The notes: generated from the letters alone by a model not told the origin. A DNA stretch of 64,000 bases from Alphaproteobacteria bacterium (GCA_013151335.1 JAADIJ010000092.1:62001-126000), one strand, 5' to 3'; positions 46,555-55,559 are shown, counted from the first letter of the stretch. Translations and numbers: made by a program.

Positions 46555-47871
46555 TTAACCCGACGGTCCTGTCGCGTCACAGTTTTGCCGCCGCGCGTTC
46601 AGACGACTGCACGCACGCCACGCCATCGCCTCGGTCAGCCCGACGAAGATCGCCTGATAACCACCGCGTCTGGAAACCACTTTGCGCAAGGCCCCGTCAA
46701 GCGAGCTGAAATCCTGCAACGCCGTGCGCAACAACAGCTTTTCAGCCTCGTTACGGGTATTAAAGGACCCAAGACTGATCGCCCATTGCCGCCCCCCCGA
46801 GGTCGAAACGCGGGTTACAACCGTCAAACCATCGGCGCGAGGCGCGGGCCTCGTATCGGCGAACACAACCGGCGCCTCAGGCTTGGCGCTTGAGGCAATG
46901 ATGGCATTATTAATCTCTGCCTCCTGCCCCGCAGTTCGCGCCGCCATGCGTACGACGCGCGGTCTTGGCCGCAGACTTTTCTTGACTGCCGTGACCACGA
47001 CAACCCTTTTGGCCCCGCCATAATTGGGGCCGTAATTAGGCAAGGCAGGCTTTATAGTCGCCACCACACTGGGCGCGCGCTTAAAGCCAAGATCCAGCAG
47101 CTTGGCCATCTTCTTGTTGCGCGCCGCAGTTGACCGTGCGCCGAAAACCGCCGCAATAATCCGTTTATTGCCCCGACGCGCAGAGGCCACAAGGTTGAAC
47201 CCGGCCGCCACGGTATAGCCGGTCTTGATACCATCGGCCCCCTTATAGGCCGCCAGAAACTTGCGGTTGGTGCTGCGAACTTCGCGTCCGGCGACATTGG
47301 TCTTTTTACGCGAGAAAATGTTAAAATATTGTGGATAATCGAAAAATAAATGTCGCCCCAGCGTGGTCATGTCGCGCGCGGTCGATAAATGCCCGGCCTC
47401 GGTCAGCCCATGAGCGTTCTTGAACGTGCTTCTCGTCATGCCCAGCGCCTTGGCCGTCCTGTTCATACGCCGCGCAAATGCCGCCTCGCTGCCGCTGACC
47501 GCCTCGCCCAACGCCGTTGCCGCATCATTGGCCGATTTGATTGCGGCCGCGCGAATAAGATTGCGCACAGTAATTTTTTGCCCTGCCCTGAGACCCAGCT
47601 TTGACGGAGGCTCAGCCGCCGCGCGCTTAGAGACCAAAACCTTGGTATCCAGCGTGATTTCGCCGTTTTTGATTGCCTCAAACGTCACATAAAGCGTCAT
47701 CATCTTGGTTAACGAAGCCGGATAAAGCCGCGTGTCGGCGTTGCGCGAATAAAGCACCTCGCCCGTGCGCACATCAATCACCATCGACGCCGCAGGGGCC
47801 GCGAAAGCCCCGCCGCCTGACCATACGATCACTAAAGCGAGGAAAACCCCGCTTATCACTTTTCTGAACAC
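46555..47871 (-). CDS. D-alanyl-D-alanine carboxypeptidase with SPOR domain (DacA/PBP5-like)
   Basis: Trims the terminal D-Ala from peptidoglycan stem peptides. The 438-aa protein has a signal peptide (to about AFA-AP, residue 25), the S11 serine peptidase domain with SLTK (near residue 53), SAND (near 113) and GIKTGYT (near 215), and a C-terminal SPOR domain (about 350-430: WAISLGSFNTRNEAEKLLL). The PBP5 amphipathic membrane anchor is not seen, so the SPOR domain probably provides localisation. It diverges from clpS. Confidence 0.93.
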   Translation of the reverse strand: MFRKVISGVFLALVIVWSGGGAFAAPAASMVIDVRTGEVLYSRNADTRLYPASLTKMMTLYVTFEAIKNGEITLDTKVLVSKRAAAEPPSKLGLRAGQKITVRNLIRAAAIKSANDAATALGEAVSGSEAAFARRMNRTAKALGMTRSTFKNAHGLTEAGHLSTARDMTTLGRHLFFDYPQYFNIFSRKKTNVAGREVRSTNRKFLAAYKGADGIKTGYTVAAGFNLVASARRGNKRIIAAVFGARSTAARNKKMAKLLDLGFKRAPSVVATIKPALPNYGPNYGGAKRVVVVTAVKKSLRPRPRVVRMAARTAGQEAEINNAIIASSAKPEAPVVFADTRPAPRADGLTVVTRVSTSGGRQWAISLGSFNTRNEAEKLLLRTALQDFSSLDGALRKVVSRRGGYQAIFVGLTEAMAWRACSRLNARRQNCDATGPSG

Positions 47872-48169
47872 CGGTTGCTCCGCCGACTATACTGCCTCTG
47901 ACACCGATTATTCGGGGCCCTTTATTATTACCTGGACGCTAGCATGTGATTGTGTACAAAAAAAGACCCATTTTTGAAAGGCTTGGCATATTTGGAACAA
48001 ACACCCGGTCAGCTTCGGCCCGGCGCGCGCGCCGTCGGCGACTCTACGGCATAAATATTAATCTTTTGTTCACATTTTCATATCAATATCGCGACAATGC
48101 AGCATTTCACTTTTCGGTCGCGCTCACCTATATTAAGGACCTGCAAGTCGCGCGATTCTGGAGAGCAGG
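47872..48169. other. Divergent intergenic region between the carboxypeptidase gene and clpS
   Basis: 298 bp between two divergent genes, clearly more AT-rich than the surroundings in places (TAAATATTAATC near 48050; TATTATTACC near 47925). It must hold both promoters. A GC-rich hairpin-prone patch (CGGCGCGCGCGCCG, about 48020-48034) lies in the middle. No RNA gene or ORF was recognised. Confidence 0.5.
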
Positions 48170-48513
48170 GTGAAACCGTTGGGTATAAAAGCAATGGCGA
48201 ACAAGGATGATGATGGCGATGCAGCCATCGTCACCAAAACCCGTTCCAAAACCGAGCGTCCGCCGCTTTACAAGATTTTGCTGCTGAATGACGACTTCAC
48301 GCCGATGGAGTTCGTCGTTTACGTTTTGGAAAGGTTCTTTGGTATATCCCATGATCAGGCGATCGACATTATGATGACCGTTCACAAAAAGGGGCTGGCG
48401 GTTGGGTTGTGGGTGTCTTTTCCTTTGAAATCGCCGAGACCAAGGTCGCCCAAGTGATGGAGCTGGCGCGCCGAAACCAGCATCCGCTGCAATGCACGAT
48501 GGAGAAAGAATAA
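48170..48513 (+). pseudogene. clpS: ATP-dependent Clp protease adaptor ClpS, frameshifted
   Basis: ClpS delivers N-end-rule substrates to ClpA. The N-terminal part is normal ([38 protein letters not shown]), but after GCG-GTT at 48400-48405 five extra bases (48406-48410, GGGTT) shift the frame, and translation ends at a TGA at 48455-48457 after an unrelated tail. The proper C-terminus is intact in another frame: [15 protein letters not shown] then [16 protein letters not shown], stop at 48511-48513. Without the five bases GTT-GTG-GGT-GTC reads V-V-G-V as in the family. Start is GTG 48170 with GGAG upstream, or ATG 48194. Confidence 0.9.
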
Positions 48514-48534
48514 GGCGCGCGCCTTGTTCACATC

Positions 48535-49578
48535 ATGGCCATGTCCCGTCTTGAAACCGTTTTTGACCTCCCCGAGCTTGCCCCGACACAGGGTGAAAAC
48601 ATCGCCGTTCTTCGCGCCCGCAGCGACGTCACTTACCGCATGTTTGACAAGGATCACCTGTCGCTCGCCAACAGCTTTCGCCCGACCTTTGATCGCCTGA
48701 GCGCTCAGGGTTTTGATGTTTCTGACCAAATCGAAGGCTCGTTTCCACGGGTTCTGGTTCATATCACCCGCTCCAAGATCGAAACCTTGGGCCTGATTGC
48801 GCGAGGCTTTGAAATCTGCGCGCCGGGTGGCCTTGTGGTGGTGGATGGGGCCAAAACCGACGGCATCGATTCGGCGCTGAAGCAGTGCAAGTCATTGGGG
48901 TTCGAAGTTGGTGCGCTGGCAAAATCCCACGGCAAGACCTTTTGGATGCGGCGCCCACCCATATTCCCCGAAACGCTGGACGCTTGGCGCTCCGGCCTTC
49001 AGATAAGCCAGAACAAAGACGGTTTTTGGACCGCGCCAGGGATGTTTTCACCCGGCAAGACCGATCCGGGTTCTGCCCTTTTGGCCACACATTTCGGCCC
49101 ACGCCTCAAGGGGCAGATCGCCGATCTCGGGGCGGGTTGGGGCTGGCTAAGCATGCAGGCTTTTGCGCATGCCGACCCAACGGGCATTGATCTTTACGAG
49201 GCCGAAAACACCGCTCTCGCCGCTGCTCTCGCCAATATCTCCGACGAGCGTGCCACCTTCATCTGGTCCGACGTTCAAGCCCTGACGACCGATCAGCGTT
49301 ATGACGCGGTGATTTGTAATCCACCCTTCCATCAGGGCCGCGCCGCCGAGCCGGCGATTGGTGTGGATTTCATTAACAAAGCCGCCGATATCCTGAAACC
49401 AAACGGTCGCCTCTGGATGGTCGCCAACCGGCAACTGCCATATGAGCACAGCCTTGAGCAGTGTTTTGGTCACTGCAAAACGCTGGAGCAAACGCCGCAT
49501 TTCAAGGTGTTTCTGGCCGAAAAACCCCGCAGCGCGCCTTTTCGAGCGCGCCAACTCTCCGCAACTCACTCTCGTTAG
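48535..49578 (+). CDS. Class I SAM-dependent methyltransferase, RsmC-like
   Basis: A 347-aa two-domain protein: an N-terminal degenerate methyltransferase-like half (about 1-165) and a C-terminal active half with the SAM loop ADLGAGWGWLSMQA near residue 195 and the catalytic NPPFHQG near 262, as in RsmC/RlmG enzymes that methylate guanine N2 in rRNA. Best guess is a 16S rRNA G1207-type enzyme. It lies 21 bp after the clpS stop of the restored frame. Confidence 0.85.
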   Translation: MAMSRLETVFDLPELAPTQGENIAVLRARSDVTYRMFDKDHLSLANSFRPTFDRLSAQGFDVSDQIEGSFPRVLVHITRSKIETLGLIARGFEICAPGGLVVVDGAKTDGIDSALKQCKSLGFEVGALAKSHGKTFWMRRPPIFPETLDAWRSGLQISQNKDGFWTAPGMFSPGKTDPGSALLATHFGPRLKGQIADLGAGWGWLSMQAFAHADPTGIDLYEAENTALAAALANISDERATFIWSDVQALTTDQRYDAVICNPPFHQGRAAEPAIGVDFINKAADILKPNGRLWMVANRQLPYEHSLEQCFGHCKTLEQTPHFKVFLAEKPRSAPFRARQLSATHSR

Positions 49579-49599
49579 CCAACGTGCAAAGAGGAAAAT

Positions 49600-50409
49600 A
49601 TGTCCTATTCCATTGCCGGAAAAACCGCCATCGTCACCGGAGCTGCCAACGGCGTTGGCCTCGCCATTGCCCGCCATTTTGTTAACCAAGGTGCTTGCGT
49701 CATGTTCGCCGATATGGACGAGACCAAACTTGCCACCGAAGTTGACGCCGTGAAAACAGAGGACCGTCGCGCGCGCTATTTCGCCGGAGATTTGCGCCAG
49801 CGCCTGACGCTCGCCAACCTGCTCTCGGCAACCATCGACGCCTTTGATCGTGTTGATATACTGGTAAATGCGAGCCGTCAGGTGCTGCGCTCGGACCCGC
49901 TCAACCCGGATGAGGATGCGTTTGAGGCGCTGATCGAGCAAAACCTCACCACCAGCTTGCGCCTGACGCAGGTGGTGGCCAAACGGCTGATAAAACAGGC
50001 CGAGGACGAGGGATCGAAAGACGGCAATATTGGCTCAATCGTTAATATCACGTCGATTGCCGCAACACGGGCGCACCCGCAATTGCTGGCCTACTCAATC
50101 AGCGCGGCAGCGCTTGACCAGATGACCCGCTCCATGGCGGTCGCGCTCGCGGCCAACCGAATTCGCGTCAACGCGGTGGCGTTCGGCTCGGTGATGAGCG
50201 CGAGCTTGCGTTTCGCGCTCAAAGAACATCCCGACCTGCGCGGCATCGTTTCGGACGCAACGCCGCTTGGGCGTATCGGCGAAGCCAACGAGGTCGCCGA
50301 AGCGGTGCAATACCTCGCAAGCGAAAGTTCGAGCTTCGTCACCGGCCAAATATTAACCGTTGACGGAGGCCGAACCCTGATCGACCCCGTGGTCACCGCC
50401 GCGCATTAG
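49600..50409 (+). CDS. Short-chain dehydrogenase/reductase family protein lacking the catalytic lysine
   Basis: A 269-aa SDR with a normal nucleotide site (VTGAANGVGLAIA, TGxxxGxG) and C-terminal signature (GRIGEANEVAEAVQYLASE, SSFVTGQILTVDGG). Ser152 and Tyr165 stand at the catalytic spacing, but the Lys four residues after Tyr is Ala169 (AYSISAAALDQ), and the usual NNAG is VNASR. It may therefore bind NAD(P)(H) without normal catalysis. GAGGAAAAT precedes ATG. It converges with trcR, the ends overlapping by 4 bp. Confidence 0.9.
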   Translation: MSYSIAGKTAIVTGAANGVGLAIARHFVNQGACVMFADMDETKLATEVDAVKTEDRRARYFAGDLRQRLTLANLLSATIDAFDRVDILVNASRQVLRSDPLNPDEDAFEALIEQNLTTSLRLTQVVAKRLIKQAEDEGSKDGNIGSIVNITSIAATRAHPQLLAYSISAAALDQMTRSMAVALAANRIRVNAVAFGSVMSASLRFALKEHPDLRGIVSDATPLGRIGEANEVAEAVQYLASESSSFVTGQILTVDGGRTLIDPVVTAAH

Positions 50410-51163
50410 GGCTGCTCGTCTTTTTCGTCCTCGTCATCCTCATCCGCATCACCCTTGGGCAAATTGAACAGACTTTCGGCGTCAACCAGCTTGGTTTCGC
50501 TCTCTGGCTCGTCATCGGTGCTGAGTGAAAACGTCTCAAGACCGGACATGCTGGCCGGTACTTTCGGCGCATCCTCCAGCCCCAGCGACTGCACCGTTGA
50601 TACCAGCTTGCGCCGTTCGTCATCAGAGATCACGCCGCCCTCTTTGGCCTTCTTGGCAGCGGCTTTGCCCACAGCCGCGTCCAGCTCAAGCTGTTTGCAC
50701 ATGCCCAGCGCCACCGGATCGACAGGTTGTTAATATTCCAGTGGGTGCGCTCGCGAATCGCCTGAATGGTCGGCTTGGTCGTGCCCACCAATTTGGAGAT
50801 TTGGCTGTCGGCCAGCTCTGGATGAAACTTCACCAGCCAAGCAATCGCGCTCGGGCGATCCTGACGTTTGGAGAGCGGGGTATAGCGCGGCCCCTTGCGT
50901 TTCAGCTCGCCCTCGGCAGCAGGGTTATATTTCAGCTTCAGCTTGAGGCGGGGGTTTTTCTCTGCCGCCTCGATCACCTCTTTATCAAGCTGGGTATTGG
51001 CAATCGGATCGAACCCCTTAATGCCAACCGCGACCTCGCCATCGGCAATACCGTTGACCTCCAACTCGTGCAAACCGCAAAAATCGGCGATCTGTTTGAA
51101 TGTCAGCGTGGTGTTGTCAACCAGCCAAACTGCGGTTGCTTTGGCCATAAGGGGCAGTGCCAT
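50406..51163 (-). pseudogene. trcR: DUF1013 cell-cycle regulator TrcR, frameshifted
   Basis: DUF1013 proteins are conserved in alphaproteobacteria and annotated as cell-cycle transcription regulators. From ATG 51163 (GGAGGA 7 nt upstream) the product reads MALPLMAKATAVWLVDN..., with helix-turn-helix-like LADSQISKLVGTTKPTIQAI and RERTHWNINNL, then falls out of frame near 50718-50721. The rest continues in another frame as DPVALGMCKQLELDAAVGKAA-like sequence to an acidic tail (DADEDDEDEKDEQP) ending at 50406. The junction CTGTCGATCCGG would be in frame with one more CGAT copy, which suggests loss of one unit of a CGATCGAT repeat. Confidence 0.87.
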
Positions 51164-51296
51164 GAGAGTTCCTCCGAAATAAGCACATCTTCCCCGTTCA
51201 GTGAAACCTGTCTGCGGAAATCCGCGCATGTCAGTTTTCGTGGGGGAATTCTCAGTGTATATAGGACGTATCGCGTCGATTGGAAAGGGGGATTTC

Positions 51297-51935
51297 ATGC
51301 TGCGTTTAACTGCCGTGCTCGCGCTGATCCTGCTGTCGATCAGCTACACGCTCGCTGGGGCCAAGCGCGCGGGCGAGTTTAAGTATTACGTCCTGTCGCT
51401 GTCGTGGTCACCGAGCTGGTGCGCCCTCAAAGGCGACGCACAATCTGCTGGGCAATGTGCCAAAAACAGCGGCTTTGGCTTCACTCTGCACGGCCTGTGG
51501 CCACAATATGCCAAGGGCTGGCCCTCGTTTTGCCAAACCGACGAGCCCGCACCGACGCGCGAATTAACCGCCGGAATGGCCGATATCATGGGCTCGGAAA
51601 AACTTGCCGCCCACCAATGGGACAAGCATGGCCGCTGCACAGGACTGTCGGCCAAACAGTATTTCTCCGTCTCGCGCGCCGCTTACGAGCGCGTCAATCG
51701 CCCGCACGTGTTTCGCAAACTCCTCAAGCCCCTGACCCTGCCCGCCCCAGTCATCAAGACCGAATTCCTGAAACAAAACCCCGCATTAAAGGCCAACATG
51801 CTGGCCGTAACCTGCAAACGCGGTCATTTCCAAGAGGTGCGCATCTGCCTGACCAAAGGGCTTGAGCCAACCGCTTGCGGGGCAGACGTGCTTGCCGATT
51901 GCCAACAAGCAGTGGTGTTCCCGCCAATAAGATAG
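51297..51935 (+). CDS. Secreted ribonuclease T2 family protein
   Basis: A 212-aa exported RNase: signal peptide (MLRLTAVLALILLSISYTLA), then CAS I FTLHGLWPQY (His65) and CAS II AHQWDKHGRC (His106, Lys110, His111). The residue after the first CAS II histidine is Gln107, where plant, fungal and E. coli enzymes have Glu. Several cysteines suggest disulfides, so it acts in the periplasm or outside. ATG 51297 has AAGGGGG upstream. It diverges from trcR. Confidence 0.92.
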   Translation: MLRLTAVLALILLSISYTLAGAKRAGEFKYYVLSLSWSPSWCALKGDAQSAGQCAKNSGFGFTLHGLWPQYAKGWPSFCQTDEPAPTRELTAGMADIMGSEKLAAHQWDKHGRCTGLSAKQYFSVSRAAYERVNRPHVFRKLLKPLTLPAPVIKTEFLKQNPALKANMLAVTCKRGHFQEVRICLTKGLEPTACGADVLADCQQAVVFPPIR

Positions 51936-52003
51936 TCATTTCCCGTTTGGCACCGCGCGAGTTTTAAGCTATGGCACCCCATTCCCAACCAAAGATCAGG
52001 CCA

Positions 52004-53656
52004 ATGACCCAACACCGCTCCGAACTTCTGATGCCTGCGGGCAACTTGCGAAAACTGAAAATGGCGGTCCTTTACGGGGCCGACGCGGTTTATCTCGGCA
52101 CGCCGGATATGAGCCTGCGCACCAAATCCCAGTTCTCGCTTGAAGAGGTGGTTGAGGGGGTCAAGTTTTGCCATGCCCACGGCAAACGCGCCTATCTGAC
52201 CCTCAATATGTTTTCCCACAACAAAGACGTGCCCAAGCTTGACGAGTACATCCAAACCGTGCGCCAGGTTAAGCCCGACGGCCTGATCATCGCCGATCCC
52301 GGCGTGTTTCAATTCGTGCGCGATCGCGCCCCCGAACTGCCCCTGCACATCTCGACCCAAAGCAATGTCTCGTCATATCTGTCGGTTGATTTCTGGCAGG
52401 CCCAAGGGGCCGATCTGGTGGTTCTGGCGCGCGAAGTTTCGTTCGCCGAGCTGACGGAAATTCGCGAAAAATGCCCTGATATCAAGCTCGAAGCCTTCGT
52501 TCACGGCGCCATGTGCATGACCTATTCGGGCCGTTGCCTTTTGTCCAATTTCATGGCCGAGCGCGGTGCCAACCAAGGCAATTGCGCCAATTCCTGTCGC
52601 TGGAATTACAACGTCAGAATGCGCCTGAAAGACGGCACCGTACAAGCGCTCGACATCAACGAGAGCAATGCCGACATGTTTGAGTTTCTACTCGAAGAGG
52701 GCTGCCGCCCCGGCGAGCTGATGCCGATAGAGGAGGATGGTCGCGGCTCTTACATCCTCAATTCCCGCGATCTTTGCATCATGCCCAAACTCGACCAATA
52801 TCTGGCGCTCGGCATCGACAGCCTCAAGGTCGAGGGGCGCGGCAAGTCCGAATATTACGTCGCCGTGGTCACCCGCACCTACCGCATGGCCATCGACGAC
52901 TATTATGCCGATCCCGAAAACTGGGACCCGCGAAAGTATATGGCCGAGCTGGAAACCGTCGGCAATCGCGGCTACACGCTGGCCTTTCACGATGGCCGCC
53001 TGAGCAACTATGCCCACGACTACGAGAACACCGCCGCCCTCGCCCAATGGGAATATGCAGGCGTGGTTACGGATGTCACCGACGATGCTTTCCACGTTGA
53101 GGTCAAAAACAAGCTCGAGGCAGGCGAGGTGCTGGATTTCATCTCACCAGTCGCTCGCGAGACCATGTTGCTACGTGCCTATCACTTTGAGGATGCGGCC
53201 ACCGGTGAGCTGAAAAACGTGGTGCAAGGCGGCACGAAAACTACGGTGCGCTTTCCCTTCAGCCTGTTTGACCACGAGGATATCGCCTCGCTCAAGGCCC
53301 GTTTCCCGCGCTATTCAGTGCTGCGAAAAGAAAAAGCGCTGAATGACGAGCAATGGAATCGCGTCAAATTCGACAAGCTGGTGCAAGGCTTAGAGACCAA
53401 AGGCGCGCGTAACGACGAGGCCTACACGCGCCGCCGCGACGCACTCGCCAAATCCGTCGATGAGGACCAAAACCAACGCCGTTTCAAAACCAATCGCATC
53501 GGCAAAGAGGGTTGCTGCGGCAAGGGCTGCAACGGTTGTTTGATCTTCTGGCAAGACGACGCATATGCCCGCGCGCGCGAAGTGCTTCTCAAACGAAAAC
53601 AAGGCGAACAACTCACCGCCCAAGAGGCCAAAGACCTAAAAGACGCCGCCGAATAG
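52004..53656 (+). CDS. Peptidase U32 family protein, TrhP/YegQ-like tRNA hydroxylation factor
   Basis: A 550-aa U32 protein. The U32 signature EAFVHGAMCMTYSGRCLLSN (about residue 165) and the following GANQGNCANSCRW give the four-cysteine set of an iron-sulfur site. E. coli TrhP (YegQ) uses it for 5-hydroxyuridine synthesis at tRNA position 34 from prephenate. A second cysteine group, EGCCGKGCNGCLIFW, sits near the C-terminus. An upstream ATG at 51971 adds eleven residues; neither start has a strong ribosome site. Confidence 0.88.
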   Translation: MTQHRSELLMPAGNLRKLKMAVLYGADAVYLGTPDMSLRTKSQFSLEEVVEGVKFCHAHGKRAYLTLNMFSHNKDVPKLDEYIQTVRQVKPDGLIIADPGVFQFVRDRAPELPLHISTQSNVSSYLSVDFWQAQGADLVVLAREVSFAELTEIREKCPDIKLEAFVHGAMCMTYSGRCLLSNFMAERGANQGNCANSCRWNYNVRMRLKDGTVQALDINESNADMFEFLLEEGCRPGELMPIEEDGRGSYILNSRDLCIMPKLDQYLALGIDSLKVEGRGKSEYYVAVVTRTYRMAIDDYYADPENWDPRKYMAELETVGNRGYTLAFHDGRLSNYAHDYENTAALAQWEYAGVVTDVTDDAFHVEVKNKLEAGEVLDFISPVARETMLLRAYHFEDAATGELKNVVQGGTKTTVRFPFSLFDHEDIASLKARFPRYSVLRKEKALNDEQWNRVKFDKLVQGLETKGARNDEAYTRRRDALAKSVDEDQNQRRFKTNRIGKEGCCGKGCNGCLIFWQDDAYARAREVLLKRKQGEQLTAQEAKDLKDAAE

Positions 53657-53669
53657 CCCGTTTCTTTAT

Positions 53670-53694
53670 GGCCAAAATATCCCCGCCGGAGGCC
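53670..53694. repeat. 25-bp dispersed intergenic element, copy 2
   Basis: Begins GGCCAAAATATCCCC and ends CCGGAGGCC, differing at 3 of 25 positions from the copy at 29877-29901. As there, it lies just after a plus-strand gene and before the end of a convergent minus-strand gene. Confidence 0.6.
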
Positions 53695-53718
53695 CCGCCA
53701 CCGGCGACAAAAACCGGC

Positions 53719-54717
53719 TTAAACTACCTTCAAAACCACCTTGCCCACATGAGCAGCACTCTCCAAACGCCGATGCGCCTCAGGTGCCTGAGCCAGATCA
53801 AAGGTCGAATCCATCACCGGCGCAATCACCCCCGCGTCCAACAGCGGCCAGACCTTGGCGCGCAACTGCTCGGCAATCGCCGCCTTGGCTAAATCCGACT
53901 GAGGCCGCAAGGTTGACCCGGTGATGCTCAGCCGCCGCACCATCACTTGAGCAAAGTTCACCTCGGCCTTGACCCCGCCCAGAAACGCAATCATCACCAG
54001 ACGGCCATCATCAGCCAATGCCTTGATATTGCGGGGAATATAATCCCCTCCCACCATATCGAGGATCACATCAACCCCGCGACCAGCGGTCGCCTCGCGA
54101 ACACTCTCGACGAAATCCTGCTCGCGATAATTCACCGCGATCTCGGCTCCAAGCCTCTCGCAAACCGCGCATTTCTCGCTCGATCCCGCCGTGGTAAACA
54201 CCCGAGCACCCATCGCCCGTGCCAACTGAATCGCCATGGTTCCAATGCCGGAGGAGCCGCCATGTACCAAAAAACTCTCCCCCGCCAGCAATCCGCTGCG
54301 CATGAAAACATTCGACCAAACCGTGAAATACGTCTCGCATATGGCCGCCGCGCGGATCATGTCAAAACCCTGCGGCAACCGTAGCGCGTGGTCCTGATCG
54401 CACAGGCAAAATTCCGCATATCCGCCTCCCGGCAGCAGGGCACAAACCGCATCGCCAACCGCCCAGCGCGTCACTCCCGAACCGACCGCCGTGACGGTTC
54501 CGGCACCTTCTAAACCCGGCAAATCCGAGGCTCCCGCAGGCGGCGCATAGGCCCCCGCGCGTTGGAGCGCGTCAGGTCGGTTCACCCCCGCCGCCTCCAT
54601 TCTGATCAGGATCTGACCCACGCCCGGCACCGGCACTGGGCGCTCAACCAACGTCAAAACCTCAGGTCCGCCCGGCTTGGAAATTTCAATCGCACGCATG
54701 GTCGATGGCACTGTCAT
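53719..54717 (-). CDS. NAD(P)H-quinone oxidoreductase, zinc-free MDR family (PIG3-like)
   Basis: A 332-aa medium-chain reductase: GroES-like N-terminal half (GVNRPDALQRAGAYAPPAGAS, quoted NRPDALQRAG; no zinc cysteine set) and NADPH-binding half with HGGSSGIGTMAIQLARAMGA near residue 150. The PIG3/QOR branch reduces quinones or enones. It lies 15 bp after the COQ9 gene, a quinone synthesis factor, on the same strand. Confidence 0.92.
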   Translation of the reverse strand: MTVPSTMRAIEISKPGGPEVLTLVERPVPVPGVGQILIRMEAAGVNRPDALQRAGAYAPPAGASDLPGLEGAGTVTAVGSGVTRWAVGDAVCALLPGGGYAEFCLCDQDHALRLPQGFDMIRAAAICETYFTVWSNVFMRSGLLAGESFLVHGGSSGIGTMAIQLARAMGARVFTTAGSSEKCAVCERLGAEIAVNYREQDFVESVREATAGRGVDVILDMVGGDYIPRNIKALADDGRLVMIAFLGGVKAEVNFAQVMVRRLSITGSTLRPQSDLAKAAIAEQLRAKVWPLLDAGVIAPVMDSTFDLAQAPEAHRRLESAAHVGKVVLKVV

Positions 54718-54732
54718 AAGCTCGCTCCGCCG

Positions 54733-55452
54733 CTAGGATTTAGGATGCACATAACCGGGCAAATCGTTCCGCAATCGCGCCTCGGGAGCCTCGATTTTAT
54801 CAAGCAGTCGCCCCGGTCCGCGCATAAACCCCTGAAACAGCGGGTTCTTCCTTAAACTGCCTTTGAGCTTTTCGAACTGCATCACATTCTCAATCCGCCG
54901 ATCTAAAAACTGCCACGTTTCCTGATGATCTTCGCTATCATCCCCCAGCCAAAACAGCAGCGTCGAGGAATAAACCCCCGACAAAATCGCCCTTTTGGAA
55001 TACCAATTCACATCGCGCGAGGTATCTCCAAGGGCGTTCCAAATCTTGTCGCACGTCCCCCAAATCGCCGCCGCGCCGTCGCTGGCATGGGCTGGCATAG
55101 CAAAGAAAACCATGCCCCGACGCACAATCTCTTTATCCGCCGCCGCCTCCAGACGAAACCGCACCCCGGCCGCCACCCGCGCGCTATAGCGCATGGCCGC
55201 AAGGTCCGCGCCCTCCATCCGCGCCAACATCTCGTCGTCACCGGCCCGATGATAAGCCAGCGCCAGATCGACCACCCCGCGCGGACAAGCCAGCCGCGCC
55301 AACTCCGCATCAACCCCCGAATCAGCCAGAGCAGCGTCAAAAGATTGCGCGCTCCAGCCATCAAACGGAACCTGCACCAAAATCGCCTCAAGCAGCCGCT
55401 CACGGGCCTCAGCCAAATGATTTTCCTCAGTTTTTTGCGGTTTTTGCGACAC
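54733..55452 (-). CDS. COQ9 family protein (ubiquinone biosynthesis accessory factor)
   Basis: A 239-aa TetR-fold-related protein of the COQ9 family, which binds lipids and supports ubiquinone ring hydroxylation. Family features are PFDGWSAQSFDAAL near the N-terminus, the C-terminal WYSKRAILSGVYSSTLLFWL and DDSEDHQETWQFLDRRIENV (quoted EDHQETWQFLDRRI). The start is GTG 55452 with AGGAGG about 5 nt upstream. Followed by a quinone oxidoreductase gene. Confidence 0.92.
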   Translation of the reverse strand: MSQKPQKTEENHLAEARERLLEAILVQVPFDGWSAQSFDAALADSGVDAELARLACPRGVVDLALAYHRAGDDEMLARMEGADLAAMRYSARVAAGVRFRLEAAADKEIVRRGMVFFAMPAHASDGAAAIWGTCDKIWNALGDTSRDVNWYSKRAILSGVYSSTLLFWLGDDSEDHQETWQFLDRRIENVMQFEKLKGSLRKNPLFQGFMRGPGRLLDKIEAPEARLRNDLPGYVHPKS

Positions 55453-55559
55453 GATCGCCTCCTATGGCTGTGCAGGAGTGGACAAGCCCCCGACGCCTTG
55501 CTATAGGCCACGTTCCTGCAATTCTTGCAACTCTAGACTTAGAAAGGTGGTGACACCAC

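Noticed and set aside
50630-51298. Two separate small genes in the DUF1013 region
   Set aside because: Both pieces match consecutive parts of one conserved protein, so a frameshift is the simpler reading.
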